Assembly: GCA_031278635.1 (NCBI GenBank) | Contig: JAITKA010000152.1 | Location: forward strand, 1 to 37,808 | Length of the DNA: 37,808 bases | Origin: Deltaproteobacteria bacterium | Lineage (GTDB): Bacteria > Desulfobacterota > Desulfarculia > Adiutricales > Adiutricaceae | Reading direction: 5' to 3' | Part shown: positions 28,106 to 37,722 of the stretch, in pieces | Layout: every line of letters starts with the position of its first letter | Position numbering within the stretch: the stretch's first letter is position 1 | Program-made: the position numbers and the translations under genes | The notes under the pieces: generated by a model | Seen by the model: the letters and a program-made list of their open reading frames with translations, nothing else | Database searches by the model: none | What the model was told of the DNA's origin: nothing

Positions 28106-28110
28106 GTCCT

Positions 28111-29250
28111 TTGCTCAGTAACCGATCCTTCGCCCTCAGGATGGTCCTGTGGTCGCTCCTGAGGCGCCGTTCCAGGCTTTTGGTGGCCCTGACCGGGGTT
28201 ACCATCGGGGCCACGGTCCTTTTGGGCCTGGTCACCCTGTGCTACGACATACCCAAGCAGCTCAGCCGGGAGTTCCGCTCCTACGGGGCCAACATGGTCT
28301 TCGTCAAGGACCAGGTCGGGGGCCGCCTGACCCACGGGGACCTCGAGTCGGTCCGGGAGACCCTCCCGGCCGACAGGCTGGTGGGACTTACCCCCTTCCG
28401 CTACGAGCCGGTCCACAACAACATGCTCCCCTACACCGCCGTGGGCACGTATTTCGCCGACGTGAGGCTCACCAGCCCCTTTTGGCGGGTCACCGGGGAA
28501 TTCCCGTCCGAGCCCGGCCAGATCCTTTTGGGGGCGGAGGTGGCCGAGGCCACCAAACTCCAGGCCGGCCAGCGCATTTCCATCGAGGGCCGCAACACCA
28601 ACCAGGACCGCTACTCCAAGGATTTCACCATCACGGGCACCGTCTCCACCGGCGGGGTTGAGGACGCCTTCATATACCTCTCCTTAACCGACATGGAGGA
28701 AATGACCCGGGAGCCGGGCCATATCGATCTCGTCGAGGCCAGCCTGACCAGCGGGGGCACGCCCCTAGGCGATTTGGCCGACCTCGTCCGGCGAAACGTC
28801 CCGGACATCGAGCCCCGCCTGGTCACCAGGGTGACCCGTTCCGAGGACACGGTCCTGACGAAACTGACCTGGCTGGTTTACCTCGTGACCGTGGTCGTCC
28901 TGACCCTGACCATGATCTGCGTCACCACCACCATGATGACCGTGGTCATGGAAAGGCGCAAGGAAATCGGCCTCAAAAAGGCCCTGGGCGCCGAGAACAA
29001 AAAGGTGGCCCGGGAATTCCTGGCCGAGGGCCTGATGCTGGGCGTTTTGGGCGGCCTGATCGGCTCCCTCACGGGCCTGCTGTTCGCCCGCCTCGTCTCC
29101 TACAGCGTCTTCGGCCGGGGCCTTAACCCCGAGTTCCACCTCGTGCCCCTAACGGTTCTCGTTTCGGCCCTGGTCACCGTCGTGGCCTCCCTCTGGCCCG
29201 TCAAAAAGGCCATGGAGGTCGAGCCCGCCTTGGTTTTGAAAGGCGAGTGA
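28111..29250 (+). CDS. FtsX/MacB-type ABC permease, second subunit
   Basis: A 379-residue partner of the preceding permease with the same layout: an N-terminal helix (about 20-45), a periplasmic domain (about 48-250) and three FtsX helices (about 255-372) with MERRKEIGLKKALGA. The start is a TTG at 28111, supported by GGGAGGT whose end overlaps the upstream stop codon, so the two permeases should be made in fixed ratio. It corresponds to Cj1662. The ATPase gene follows after 63 bases. Confidence 0.92.
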   Translation: MLSNRSFALRMVLWSLLRRRSRLLVALTGVTIGATVLLGLVTLCYDIPKQLSREFRSYGANMVFVKDQVGGRLTHGDLESVRETLPADRLVGLTPFRYEPVHNNMLPYTAVGTYFADVRLTSPFWRVTGEFPSEPGQILLGAEVAEATKLQAGQRISIEGRNTNQDRYSKDFTITGTVSTGGVEDAFIYLSLTDMEEMTREPGHIDLVEASLTSGGTPLGDLADLVRRNVPDIEPRLVTRVTRSEDTVLTKLTWLVYLVTVVVLTLTMICVTTTMMTVVMERRKEIGLKKALGAENKKVAREFLAEGLMLGVLGGLIGSLTGLLFARLVSYSVFGRGLNPEFHLVPLTVLVSALVTVVASLWPVKKAMEVEPALVLKGE

Positions 29251-29313
29251 CATCCCGCCCCCTTGGCCCCTTAGGCCAAGGGCCTCAGGCGCGGTTCGTT
29301 TCGGACGTATTTT

Positions 29314-30012
29314 ATGCTAAACCCAGAGATTTCCCCCGACCGGATTTTGGTCATCTCAGACGTCTCCAAGATATACGGGCCGATCAAGGCCCTCCAAAAC
29401 GTCTCCCTCTCGGTCGGGTCCGGCGAATGGCTGGCCATCATGGGCCCGTCCGGCTCGGGCAAGACCACCCTCATGAACATCATCGGCTGCCTCGACAGCC
29501 CGACCTCCGGCCGGGTGCTCCTGGACGGCCTGGGCCTCGACAGCCTCTCCTCCGCCGAGCTCACGGCCATCAGGCGGGAGAGCATCGGCCTCATCTTCCA
29601 GCAGTTCCACCTGGTCTCCTATCTGACGGCCCTTGAGAACGTGATGGTGGCCCAGTACTACCACAGCCTGGTGGACGAGAAGGAGGCCCTGGAAGCCCTG
29701 GAAAACGTCGGCCTGGCCGATCGGGCCAAACACCTGCCCAGGCAACTCTCCGGCGGGGAGCAACAGAGGGTCTGCATCGCCAGGGCCCTCATCAACCACC
29801 CCAAACTCCTCCTGGCCGACGAACCCACCGGCAACCTCGACGAAACCAACGAGGCCATGGTCATGGATATCCTCCACTCGCTCCATAAACGGGGGAGCAC
29901 CATAATCGTGGTCACCCACGCCCTGGAGGTGGCCGCCCACGCCGAGCGCACCCTGGTCCTGGAACACGGCCGGGTGGCCAGCGACGTCAGGAACCAACCC
30001 TACCAAAAATGA
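29314..30012 (+). CDS. ABC ATPase of the LolD/MacB type partnering the two permeases
   Basis: A 232-residue ATP-binding subunit. Walker A is GPSGSGKTT (44-52), the Q-loop is FQQF (95-98), the signature is LSGGEQQR (145-152), Walker B is LLLADEP (165-171) and the H-loop is in VVTHA. LADEPTGNLD is typical of the LolD/MacB branch that pairs with FtsX-type permeases. It completes the FTR1-P19-FtrD-permease-permease-ATPase order known from Campylobacter Cj1658-Cj1663. The thioredoxin-like genes that follow there are absent here. No clear ribosome site precedes the ATG. Confidence 0.95.
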   Translation: MLNPEISPDRILVISDVSKIYGPIKALQNVSLSVGSGEWLAIMGPSGSGKTTLMNIIGCLDSPTSGRVLLDGLGLDSLSSAELTAIRRESIGLIFQQFHLVSYLTALENVMVAQYYHSLVDEKEALEALENVGLADRAKHLPRQLSGGEQQRVCIARALINHPKLLLADEPTGNLDETNEAMVMDILHSLHKRGSTIIVVTHALEVAAHAERTLVLEHGRVASDVRNQPYQK

Positions 30013-30077
30013 CCGACCTTGCCAGGTATTTTACTTCCACCCATTAACCCCGGGCCGCCCAAATCGATTTCCCCATC

Positions 30078-30125
30078 CCTTTTGGGCAGCCTTTTGGGCA
30101 GCCTTTTGGGCAGCCTTTTGGGCAG
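30078..30125. repeat. 12-base tandem repeat, four units
   Basis: Four perfect copies of CCTTTTGGGCAG lie between the ABC ATPase gene and the first half-transporter gene. Each unit contains CCCTTTTGGG across the junction, a tiny stem with a TTTT loop. It ends 50 bases before the next ATG. The spacing is in-frame, but the open frames through it are not genes. Confidence 0.85.
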
Positions 30126-30175
30126 CCCAAACACCGTAAACCATTTCCGCGGGAGGCTGGAACGGAGTCCATTCC

Positions 30176-31963
30176 ATGGGCCAACCTCAAAAACTTACCG
30201 ATGGCATAAAGCAAGAAACCAGGTTCCAACGACTCACACGACTGGCCGCCCCGAGAAAATGGACCTTCGTCCTCTCCGGCATTTTCTCGATCCTATCGTC
30301 CGTCCTTAGTTTAGCCCCTTACGTACTCATATCAATTTTGATCGCCATGGCGACGAACGATGCTCTGCCTTTTAACCTAAGGCACGATCGAATGGTCGAT
30401 TTGGCCTTCCTTTTCGCCATCCTGGTTATCTTACGCTACGCCCTTTTCTTCGTTTCCCTAATCTTATCCCATATGGCCGCCTTCGATATCCTGTACCGGA
30501 CACGTTCGGATATCTGCGCCCATCTGGGCCGATTGTCCATGGGTTTTTTTGGCCTCAGGAGGTCGGGCCAGATCAAAAAAATCTTCTCAGAGGACGTGGA
30601 CGAGCTGGAATTATTTTTGGCCCATCACATCCCCGATCTGGTGGCCGCCGTGGTCCAGCCCATAGCCGTCGTGATCTGCCTCTTCATTTTCGACTGGCGC
30701 CTGGCCCTGGTGGCCCTGATCCCCCTGCCGTTGGCCTTCATCCTTCAAAGCAGGGCCTTTGGCCGGGACAAGGGCACCGGCTATATGCTGGAATACCACG
30801 ACACCCTGGAGGCCATGAACGGGAGCATCATCGAGTACATCAGGGGCATGCCGGTGGTCAAGATCTTTAACCAGACCACCGAGTCCTTCGCCGCCCTAAA
30901 ATCCGCCGCCCTGGCCTACGAGGACTGCTCGACGAGGATCTCCAAAATCATGGCCCCGACCTGGGCCATGTTCGTGGTCACCACCACATCGGGCCTGTTT
31001 TTCATCTTGCCCTTCGGCCTCTGGTTCTACTCCCAGGGCACCCTGGCCTTCCCCACCCTGACGCTTTTCCTGATGCTGGGCTCCGCCTACATGGCCCCGG
31101 TCTTTAAGCTGGCCATGTTCGGGGGCCAGCTGAGGCAGCTCCTCGAGGGCCTGAAAAGGGTTGACGCGATTTTCCAAGAGCCTCCCCTGAAAGAACCCCA
31201 AGATCCCAAAAAAGGCCAAGGTTTCGAGATAAAGTTTAACGATGTCAGCTTTAAGTACGGAACCAAGCCCCTTTTACAAAAAGTCACCTTTACCCTGCCC
31301 GAGGGCGGCGTCTACGCCCTGGTGGGCCCAAGCGGGGCCGGAAAGAGCACCGTGGCCAAACTTATCAGCCGGATGTGGGACGTAAACGAGGGCTCCATTA
31401 CCATCGGCGGCGTCGACATAAGGGACATGTCAACCCCCCATCTCATGGAAACGGTTTCGATAGTCTTCCAGGAAACCTTCCTCTTTTCCGATACCGTGCG
31501 GGAGAACATAAGGATGAACCAGACCGGGGCCACGGACGAACAAGTCCTCAAAGCCGCCGAGGCGGCCCAGTGCATGGACTTCCTCGACCGCATGCCCCGT
31601 GGCCTCGATACCGTGATCGGTGAGGGCGGGGAGGTCCACCTCTCGGGCGGCGAGAGGCAGCGCCTCAGTCTGGCCAGGGTCTACCTGAAAAACTCCCCGA
31701 TAATCATCCTGGACGAGGCGACGGTCTACAACGACGCCGAGAGCGAGTCCAGGATACAAAAAGCCTTCTCGTCGCTCATGGCCGGTAAAACCGTCATCGT
31801 CATCGCCCATCGCCTTTCCACCGTGACCGACGTCGACGCCATACTGGTCATGGACAAGGGCGCCCTCACCCAACGGGGCCGACACGACGACCTCTCGGCC
31901 GCGGACGGCCTATACAAAACCCTCTGGACGGCCCACGAGGCCGCCCTCGGCTGGAAGCTCTGA
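30176..31963 (+). CDS. ABC half-transporter, YbtP/IrtA-like, first of a pair
   Basis: A 595-residue fusion of a six-helix type IV (exporter-fold) membrane domain (about 30-325) and an ATPase domain (about 345-590). Walker A is GPSGAGKST (about 383-391), the signature is LSGGERQRLSLAR (about 489), and Walker B is IIILDEAT followed by VYNDAESE, where most exporters read SALD. That altered D-loop region and the end ...GWKL recall the YbtP/YbtQ and IrtA/IrtB transporters, which import metal-siderophore complexes despite an exporter fold. Its neighbour at 32095 is the probable heterodimer partner. It follows the FTR1-P19 cluster by 163 bases. The substrate is inferred from context only; an export role is possible. 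Confidence 0.88.
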   Translation: MGQPQKLTDGIKQETRFQRLTRLAAPRKWTFVLSGIFSILSSVLSLAPYVLISILIAMATNDALPFNLRHDRMVDLAFLFAILVILRYALFFVSLILSHMAAFDILYRTRSDICAHLGRLSMGFFGLRRSGQIKKIFSEDVDELELFLAHHIPDLVAAVVQPIAVVICLFIFDWRLALVALIPLPLAFILQSRAFGRDKGTGYMLEYHDTLEAMNGSIIEYIRGMPVVKIFNQTTESFAALKSAALAYEDCSTRISKIMAPTWAMFVVTTTSGLFFILPFGLWFYSQGTLAFPTLTLFLMLGSAYMAPVFKLAMFGGQLRQLLEGLKRVDAIFQEPPLKEPQDPKKGQGFEIKFNDVSFKYGTKPLLQKVTFTLPEGGVYALVGPSGAGKSTVAKLISRMWDVNEGSITIGGVDIRDMSTPHLMETVSIVFQETFLFSDTVRENIRMNQTGATDEQVLKAAEAAQCMDFLDRMPRGLDTVIGEGGEVHLSGGERQRLSLARVYLKNSPIIILDEATVYNDAESESRIQKAFSSLMAGKTVIVIAHRLSTVTDVDAILVMDKGALTQRGRHDDLSAADGLYKTLWTAHEAALGWKL

Positions 31964-32094
31964 GAGGCGCCCCCCAACCATGACCCAAGCCGCCGCAACC
32001 CATTTAACCCGACGCTTCCCAACAATACGCCTCAAGCCCCCCCACCGGGACAAGCCCATGGGTAACCGCCCCTGGGCGACATGAGAGAGCCAAA

Positions 32095-33843
32095 ATGCTA
32101 AAAACCCTACGGGCCATCGCCGGGGACCTAAAAACCCTCCGGTTTTTGACCCTTCTCCAAGTCATTCACGCCATCTTAACCGGCCTTCCGACCATCATAT
32201 TGTTTTTGGTGATAAAAGAACTCATCAAGCCAGCCATTGATTACCATAAATTAGCCCTCTATTGCGCCATCATCGCCATCACCATGATCGCGAACGTCCT
32301 CTTGGCCATGAAACTATACGTCTTTAACTTCGTCGAGAGCTATAAAATTACCACCAAATCTAGGTTACGACTGGCCGACCACCTGCGCCTCCTGTCCCTG
32401 GGATTTTTCAAGCGCCGGGACCCCGGTGACATATCGGCCCTGATGCTTCAGGACATGACCAAGGTCGAGCATATTTTCAGCCACTTCTTTACCGAGATGG
32501 TCGCCTCCGTGGTCTTACCCATCATGCTGGGCCTGGGCCTGCTGACCCAGGACCCCCGCCTCGCCGCCATCATGGCCGCCGCCGCGGCCCTGGCCATCCC
32601 GGCCCTGATTTTCGGCCAACGGGCCATCACCCGCCTCGGGCGCAAACAGATCGAGTCCAGGAACCGCTCGGCCTCAAGGCTTTTGGAGTACGTCCAGGGC
32701 ATAAACGTTTTCAAGGCCTTTTCCATGACCGGCCAGGCCTTTGGCCGCCTGGATCGGGCTCTTCTGACCCAAAAACGGGACTCCGTCACCCTTGAGGTCG
32801 GGACCGGCATACCCATAACCACCTTTGGGTTAATCTTGAACCTAGGGTTGGTGGCCCTACTCGCCATCGCCACGGCGCTTTTATTCAATGGGTCCTTACT
32901 TCTCCCCATATTCGTCCTTTTCGCCGTCGTGGGCATAAAATTCTTCGAACCCCTGGTTAATTTCGCCATCTTTTTGACCGAAATCCGCTACATGGGTCTG
33001 GCCGCCCAGCGCATCTCCGCGGTCTTCGCCGAAAAACCCCTCAAGGAAAGCGACACGCCCTCCGGCCCAACGGGCCACGACATCGTCTTCGACAGAGTCA
33101 GCTTCGCTTACAACCCCGGCCAGCCGGTTATCTCCGATCTAAGCCTAACCATCCCCCAGGGGGCCATGACCGCCCTGGTCGGCCCCTCCGGCGGCGGCAA
33201 GACCACCATGGCCGGTCTCATGGCCCGCTTCTGGGACCCGGACGCCGGCACGATTTCCATCGGCGGTTGCGACATAAAAAACATGCAAAACGATAAACTA
33301 AATTCCCTCTTTAGCTTCGTCTTTCAGGACGTGTACCTGTTTCAGGATACTATCCTGAATAACATCAAGGTCGGTAACAGGTTCGCCTCCCCCGAGGCCA
33401 TCACCCAAGCGGCCAAACTGGCCCACTGCCACGATTTCATCATGGACATGGAACACGGCTACCTGACCATGGTCGGCGAGGGCGGGGCCACCCTCTCAGG
33501 CGGCGAGAGACAAAGGATCTCCATCGCCAGGGCCATACTGAAAAACGCCCCCATAGTCGTCCTGGACGAGGCCACGGCCTCCCTGGACCCGGAAAACGAA
33601 CTGAGCGTCCAAATGGCCATCTCGGCCCTGGTCAAAGACAAAACCCTTGTGGTCATAGCCCATAGGCTCAAAACCGTGGCCTCGGCCAACCAAATCGTCG
33701 TCCTCGAAAGGGGCCGCATAAGCGAACTCGGTACCCACGACCGACTCTTGGCCGCAAAGGGCCCCTATTTCGCCCTCTGGCAAGAGCGGCAAAAAACCGG
33801 CGGCTGGAAAATCCCGGGAAAAGCAACGTGTCCTAACCCTTAA
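32095..33843 (+). CDS. ABC half-transporter, YbtQ/IrtB-like, second of a pair
   Basis: A 582-residue membrane-ATPase fusion with six helices (about 15-305) and an ATPase domain (about 325-570). Walker A is GPSGGGKTT (about 363-371), the signature is LSGGERQRISIAR (about 467), and Walker B continues VVLDEATASLDPENE. The protein ends with ALWQERQKTGGWKI followed by a short tail, resembling its partner's end. GAGAG precedes the ATG. The 131-base gap from the first half-transporter holds nothing recognisable. Both ATP sites of the dimer look active. Siderophore or other chelate uptake is inferred from the pairing and the iron genes upstream; no siderophore synthesis gene is in the window. Confidence 0.88.
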   Translation: MLKTLRAIAGDLKTLRFLTLLQVIHAILTGLPTIILFLVIKELIKPAIDYHKLALYCAIIAITMIANVLLAMKLYVFNFVESYKITTKSRLRLADHLRLLSLGFFKRRDPGDISALMLQDMTKVEHIFSHFFTEMVASVVLPIMLGLGLLTQDPRLAAIMAAAAALAIPALIFGQRAITRLGRKQIESRNRSASRLLEYVQGINVFKAFSMTGQAFGRLDRALLTQKRDSVTLEVGTGIPITTFGLILNLGLVALLAIATALLFNGSLLLPIFVLFAVVGIKFFEPLVNFAIFLTEIRYMGLAAQRISAVFAEKPLKESDTPSGPTGHDIVFDRVSFAYNPGQPVISDLSLTIPQGAMTALVGPSGGGKTTMAGLMARFWDPDAGTISIGGCDIKNMQNDKLNSLFSFVFQDVYLFQDTILNNIKVGNRFASPEAITQAAKLAHCHDFIMDMEHGYLTMVGEGGATLSGGERQRISIARAILKNAPIVVLDEATASLDPENELSVQMAISALVKDKTLVVIAHRLKTVASANQIVVLERGRISELGTHDRLLAAKGPYFALWQERQKTGGWKIPGKATCPNP

Positions 33844-34699
33844 CCTTCCCCCCTTTGGGCCAACCCTATTTGCCATGGCCTCAAAAAAACCCACAATCGC
33901 CCGCGGGCGCCGTTTTCGGGATTCCCTTCCCTGACGCCCACCCCTCCGGACCCCAAGGAGATCCAAACAAAATCAACCCCGAACCACAACCGCGCGTAAC
34001 GCTCCCAAGAAACCCATTGGCCCCAAGCCTCTTTCACCCGCACCTTTGGCCGATTTCCCCCGGCCAATCGCCCAAGGCGAGCCAAGCCAAGGCTTAACGA
34101 ACCGCGACCGGGTCAAATTTTTCCCCCCCCGGCGCCACAATTCCCATAGGCCATTTTTGTTTGCCCCAACGAGTCAAGGTCACATGATATGACCCTTAAT
34201 CGACCTGGCAAGTTTCAATCCTGGCCTACCCCGCCCGATCGTTTGAGCGACCCAAAATGCCCATAACAAATCGAAATATCATGCATAATCCCCCGCCGCT
34301 TCGCCAACCCCACCTCCAATTTCCCAACCCCCAAGGCGGCTCAATCGCCCGATGCGATAACCCTATCATGAATTAATAATTCACATGCCCTTGCAACTGA
34401 AATGTATAAAAATAGCCATTGCTGTCAAATTTATTTTCTTAATTAAGTGCAGTATTCCAACAAATCCATTATTTTCTTGTCAAAATCGATTATTTTGCTT
34501 GAATGAATTTTTACTTGACAAGATCATTTTGCCTGATATGGTCAAGTGGATTATTGAATTTTGTATATTTATACACTAATATATTTTTAAGTATATAGCC
34601 CACTATTTACCTTTCGTTTAATAAAAATCCCAAAAAAAATCCCAAAAGTTGGTCAAACTAAGCGTTGAGAAAACCGACCTTAGTTGATACCGTCAAGCT

Positions 34700-34847
34700 C
34701 CTAAGGATCGTGGTATAGGTTCTAATTCAGACTGCTTGAACAATCTAAAAGCTCAAATACATAAAGAATTTCGCATTTTGATCAACCCTGGAGGATGCAA
34801 AAATCCCTTAAACGGTATCTTACAAAAGACCTATACCGTTACTTAGG
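34700..34847. mobile_element. Possible MITE-like remnant with terminal inverted repeats
   Basis: The left end CCTAAG...GGTATAGGT (34700-34720) and the right end ACCTATACC...CTTAGG (34829-34847) are inverted repeats sharing 15 bases around a short unpaired middle. The 148-base interior has no gene. Next to the right end, AACGGTAT/ATACCGTT (34811-34818 and 34833-34840) form a further hairpin. No target-site duplication was confirmed. Confidence 0.3.
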
Positions 34848-35734
34848 AAAATACGATAATTTAATTATCTGAAATATTACGATGCTAGATTTGTCTGAGG
34901 AATATTCAGAGTTGGTTTTTTGCCCAAAAGATGTAATTAATGGCATTTTATGGATATTAAATTTGTTATACAAGCTTATAGCAACCCAATTATGTTCAAA
35001 TACTAATATAAATAACTTTTAGGATGTATATACGATATTATATTTAATCTACATGAAATTAGTTATAAATAATATAATAAACTTGATGTAACAGATGTTT
35101 ACGCCGATTGATTAAAATATTCAATTTCTAACTCAATTAAAATTGTAAAAACAATAAATGCTAAAGTAGTATTATCTTCATATGAAGCTGAATTAGCTAT
35201 CGATATTTATAATAATAAACTATTTGGCAGGTAATTTGGTAATCTAATATATGTATAAAGAAAATATAAGCACTTTATATTTCAATAAAGAAAATTTGTA
35301 CATTCATGAGCATTGACATAAACATAATTTTGTAATTTTATAATAAAAATGTTCATAATAACAAAGCTATATAGCACCATAATAAACGACTTAAAAATCT
35401 ATAGCTTTATAACTAGTCTTTATTTTGAGATTAAAAAACCTAAATCTCTGTTTAAAAGATAATTTCTTTATTAAGACATATTTATCTAAGAACGATATAT
35501 TATTTTAAATAAAATATATAAAGACTAAATTTAAACACCAAAACTATGCCATTTACATATACTGTTACTTGATCTTACCAAATACATTTATCCAAGTTTG
35601 TTTATTAATAAAATAATGAAAATTAAAGATATTAAATAATACGAATAAAATTTAAATTATTGATACCAAAAATTAAATGTCGTAAATATACGATAAACTG
35701 AAGAAATTTCTCAACATCAACTATAAATATTTTA

Positions 35735-35777
35735 TAATTATTCAGTTGGAGGTCTGTATCACACACCTGAATAATTA
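35735..35777. other. Perfect 11-bp inverted repeat in AT-rich DNA
   Basis: TAATTATTCAG and CTGAATAATTA are separated by 21 bases that include the inner pair AGGT/ACCT. It lies where the AT-rich zone ends. Function unknown. Confidence 0.4.
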
Positions 35778-35934
35778 CCTAATTCCTTAGTTCTTTTAAT
35801 TCACCCCACCGGGGGGGCGAGGAGGAGGGAGGTCAAACAAGTTTGCCCTGAAGAGGCCGGAGCAGACACAAAAACGAAATTAACGGCCATAGGGGACCGC
35901 TGGGAGGCTTTTGGTTATCCACGGGAACCGTAAA

Positions 35935-35960
35935 GGAGCCATTTTAAAAAAAATGGCTCC
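35935..35960 (-). terminator. Terminator-like hairpin downstream of the AAA ATPase gene
   Basis: GGAGCCATTTT, loop AAAA, AAAATGGCTCC: a perfect 11-base stem 157 bases after the AAA ATPase stop. The stem itself carries T and A runs and is followed on the minus strand by TTTACGG, so it can work as an intrinsic terminator, perhaps in both directions. Confidence 0.5.
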
Positions 35961-36117
35961 AAGGGGCCTTTTTGGCCGTCTATCGGTCTTTTTGAAATCG
36001 AGAAGAAAAGAGAAATAAAATGGTGTCCAATCATTTAACGCTTTATATGTATCATATATCAACGATACATTACAGCAAAGGATTTCTTTCCAGACCGGAA
36101 AATTGCTGGGCTCTTGG

Positions 36118-37722
36118 TCAGCAACCGACCCGATGGATAGTTACTCCCTCGTATTCCAAGGGTTCCCACGAAATTTTCTTCTCCCACGGGACTTTCTTAT
36201 CATTATCGAAAATTACCAGCCAGCCTTCTTTGGCTCCGCAAACATCCATGTAGCGACGGAGTTGGGCCAGGCTTTCATCTTCAGACCTCTGGTTGGCTTT
36301 TATCTTAAGTTCGATCGGGTAAGCCACTCCCTTATACCGCACCAGAAGATCGAGGCGAAGCGTACCCAGAGCATACTCTCGGTGAAGGAATTCCACCCCG
36401 CCGTTTATAAGTCTCTGGAGATAGGCATTCAAGACTAAATGAGGCAAAACCTCGGTGTAGCCGTCAAGTCCGGTCAGGGTTCCGGAGTTTTCCCGCCAGT
36501 ACTCCTGAAAGGCTTTTAGCAGTAAGGTCATCGCAAGTTTGTCACCGCCAACCCATCTGTTTCCCCTGGCCTGAGACGCCTGAATAGTGAAGGAGTTTTC
36601 GTACTCAAAGGCCAAGGTCCTAATGATGACCTCTCGGTAAATAGGGTTGGCCGGCCTCAAGTCGTTCGACGCCAAATCCCTTTTCAAAATCCCCAGATCC
36701 AAAACAAAATCAATGTCATCTTTCGTTGCCATGTCTTTTACGGGCCAATTCCCATAAATGATTGGCCAAATAACACGGCTCACCCTCGGTTCGTGAAGAC
36801 GAGCCAACAGGGAATCGATATGGGTGTCCCGCCTCTTTATCAGGTTCTCGGCCGCCTGATCGATGTGAGCGACCGTAATGGTCTTTCGATAATCATTGGC
36901 AAATATTTCCATCACGACTTCTCGGGCCAGGGCATTGACCAGCCAGGGTTGTCCCTCGGACCAATACCAGGCTCTCTGAACCGCGTCGTCCTCAAAAAAC
37001 TGACCGGTAGCCTTGGTATGCTGGGCATATAAGGTCCCGATCTCGGTCTGGGTGAAATCCAGTAGGGTCAATGCCTTGGTTATGATGTTAAAGGGGCTTG
37101 ATGTGCCCATGGACTCGGAGTCTGACCTTAACTTGGCCTTGTAATCCCGAATGTTGCGCAAACCAATCAGGGCTATGGAGCGTGGAAAGGGTCTATTCAT
37201 TTTTTTAATATAACCGTCCCTGAGTTGCCTTAAAAAAGACAAAAGTACTTGCCCCTCAAGGGAGTCCGCCTCATCAAAAAAAATGACTAAATCTTTGTCT
37301 GATCTCGTAGCCAGAGAACTCAACCATAGTTGGACCTGATAGAGATGGGCGCTTTGGGGTTTCAGGGAGGTACAAAATTCATTGTAATCGATCGCTTTTT
37401 TTTTCAGTGAACTGATATCTTTTAAGGCGTCATCCAAAAATTCTATGATGATCTTCCCACCACTGTCGACGTCGGTTATATGGCTGAGTTTGTCCAGTGA
37501 ACAGTACAGGGCGTAATACCGGCCCTCTTCGTTAATTTCGTTCACAAAGGCCATCATAGAGGTAGTCTTGCCTGACTGGCGGGGGGCATGCAGGACAAAA
37601 TAATTCTCCCCGTCTATCAGACTGGGTATCTCGGTCAGCCGGGGCAAGGCCGGGAGCATATAATGTTTTGACGGTATGCAGGGGCCGGCGACGTTAAATT
37701 GCTTGGGTTGGTTAATCGTCAT
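36118..37722 (-). CDS. AAA ATPase fused to a PD-(D/E)XK nuclease-like domain
   Basis: A 534-residue protein of the AAA-like ATPase families common in anaerobe and gut-bacterial genomes. Walker A is APRQSGKTT (46-54), Walker B is LVIFFDEAD (145-152), and a winged-helix-like region follows (about 290-370). The C-terminal part (about 385-520) has a PD-(D/E)XK nuclease-like core with D458 in RLDLLV, E471 and K473 in PIELKIK, so the catalytic triad seems complete. AAGGTG precedes the ATG. It is isolated beyond a 2-kb AT-rich stretch, which fits accessory or mobile DNA. A role in defence, DNA transactions or element maintenance is open; no partner gene is visible. Confidence 0.85.
   Translation of the reverse strand: MTINQPKQFNVAGPCIPSKHYMLPALPRLTEIPSLIDGENYFVLHAPRQSGKTTSMMAFVNEINEEGRYYALYCSLDKLSHITDVDSGGKIIIEFLDDALKDISSLKKKAIDYNEFCTSLKPQSAHLYQVQLWLSSLATRSDKDLVIFFDEADSLEGQVLLSFLRQLRDGYIKKMNRPFPRSIALIGLRNIRDYKAKLRSDSESMGTSSPFNIITKALTLLDFTQTEIGTLYAQHTKATGQFFEDDAVQRAWYWSEGQPWLVNALAREVVMEIFANDYRKTITVAHIDQAAENLIKRRDTHIDSLLARLHEPRVSRVIWPIIYGNWPVKDMATKDDIDFVLDLGILKRDLASNDLRPANPIYREVIIRTLAFEYENSFTIQASQARGNRWVGGDKLAMTLLLKAFQEYWRENSGTLTGLDGYTEVLPHLVLNAYLQRLINGGVEFLHREYALGTLRLDLLVRYKGVAYPIELKIKANQRSEDESLAQLRRYMDVCGAKEGWLVIFDNDKKVPWEKKISWEPLEYEGVTIHRVGC

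Larger units (their letters stand above)
33844..36117. other. 2.3-kb gene-poor, largely AT-rich region
   Basis: I see no supported gene. The first 500 bases are C-rich like other intergenic DNA here. From about 34370 to 35790 the sequence is very AT-rich, with stop codons in all frames and only short open frames (for example 34385-34579 and 34882-35022) without ribosome sites. A possible MITE-like element and two hairpins are listed separately. The sharp change of composition suggests decayed or acquired DNA. Confidence 0.5.

Noticed and set aside
30019-30309. Open frames through the 12-base tandem repeat giving repeated LLGS or GCPK units
   Set aside because: The unit length is divisible by three, which keeps frames open by itself; neither frame has a start context or extends into a domain.
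34385-34579. 64-residue plus-strand open frame in AT-rich DNA
   Set aside because: Hydrophobic, no ribosome site and no recognisable family; chance frame in AT-rich sequence is likely.
34882-35022. 46-residue plus-strand open frame
   Set aside because: No ribosome site or homology signal that I can see; too short to support.
35915-35923. DnaA-box-like TTATCCACG
   Set aside because: A single copy, with no cluster of boxes and no origin-associated genes nearby.
35880-36062. 60-residue minus-strand open frame before the AAA ATPase stop region
   Set aside because: It runs through the terminator-like hairpin and has no ribosome site.
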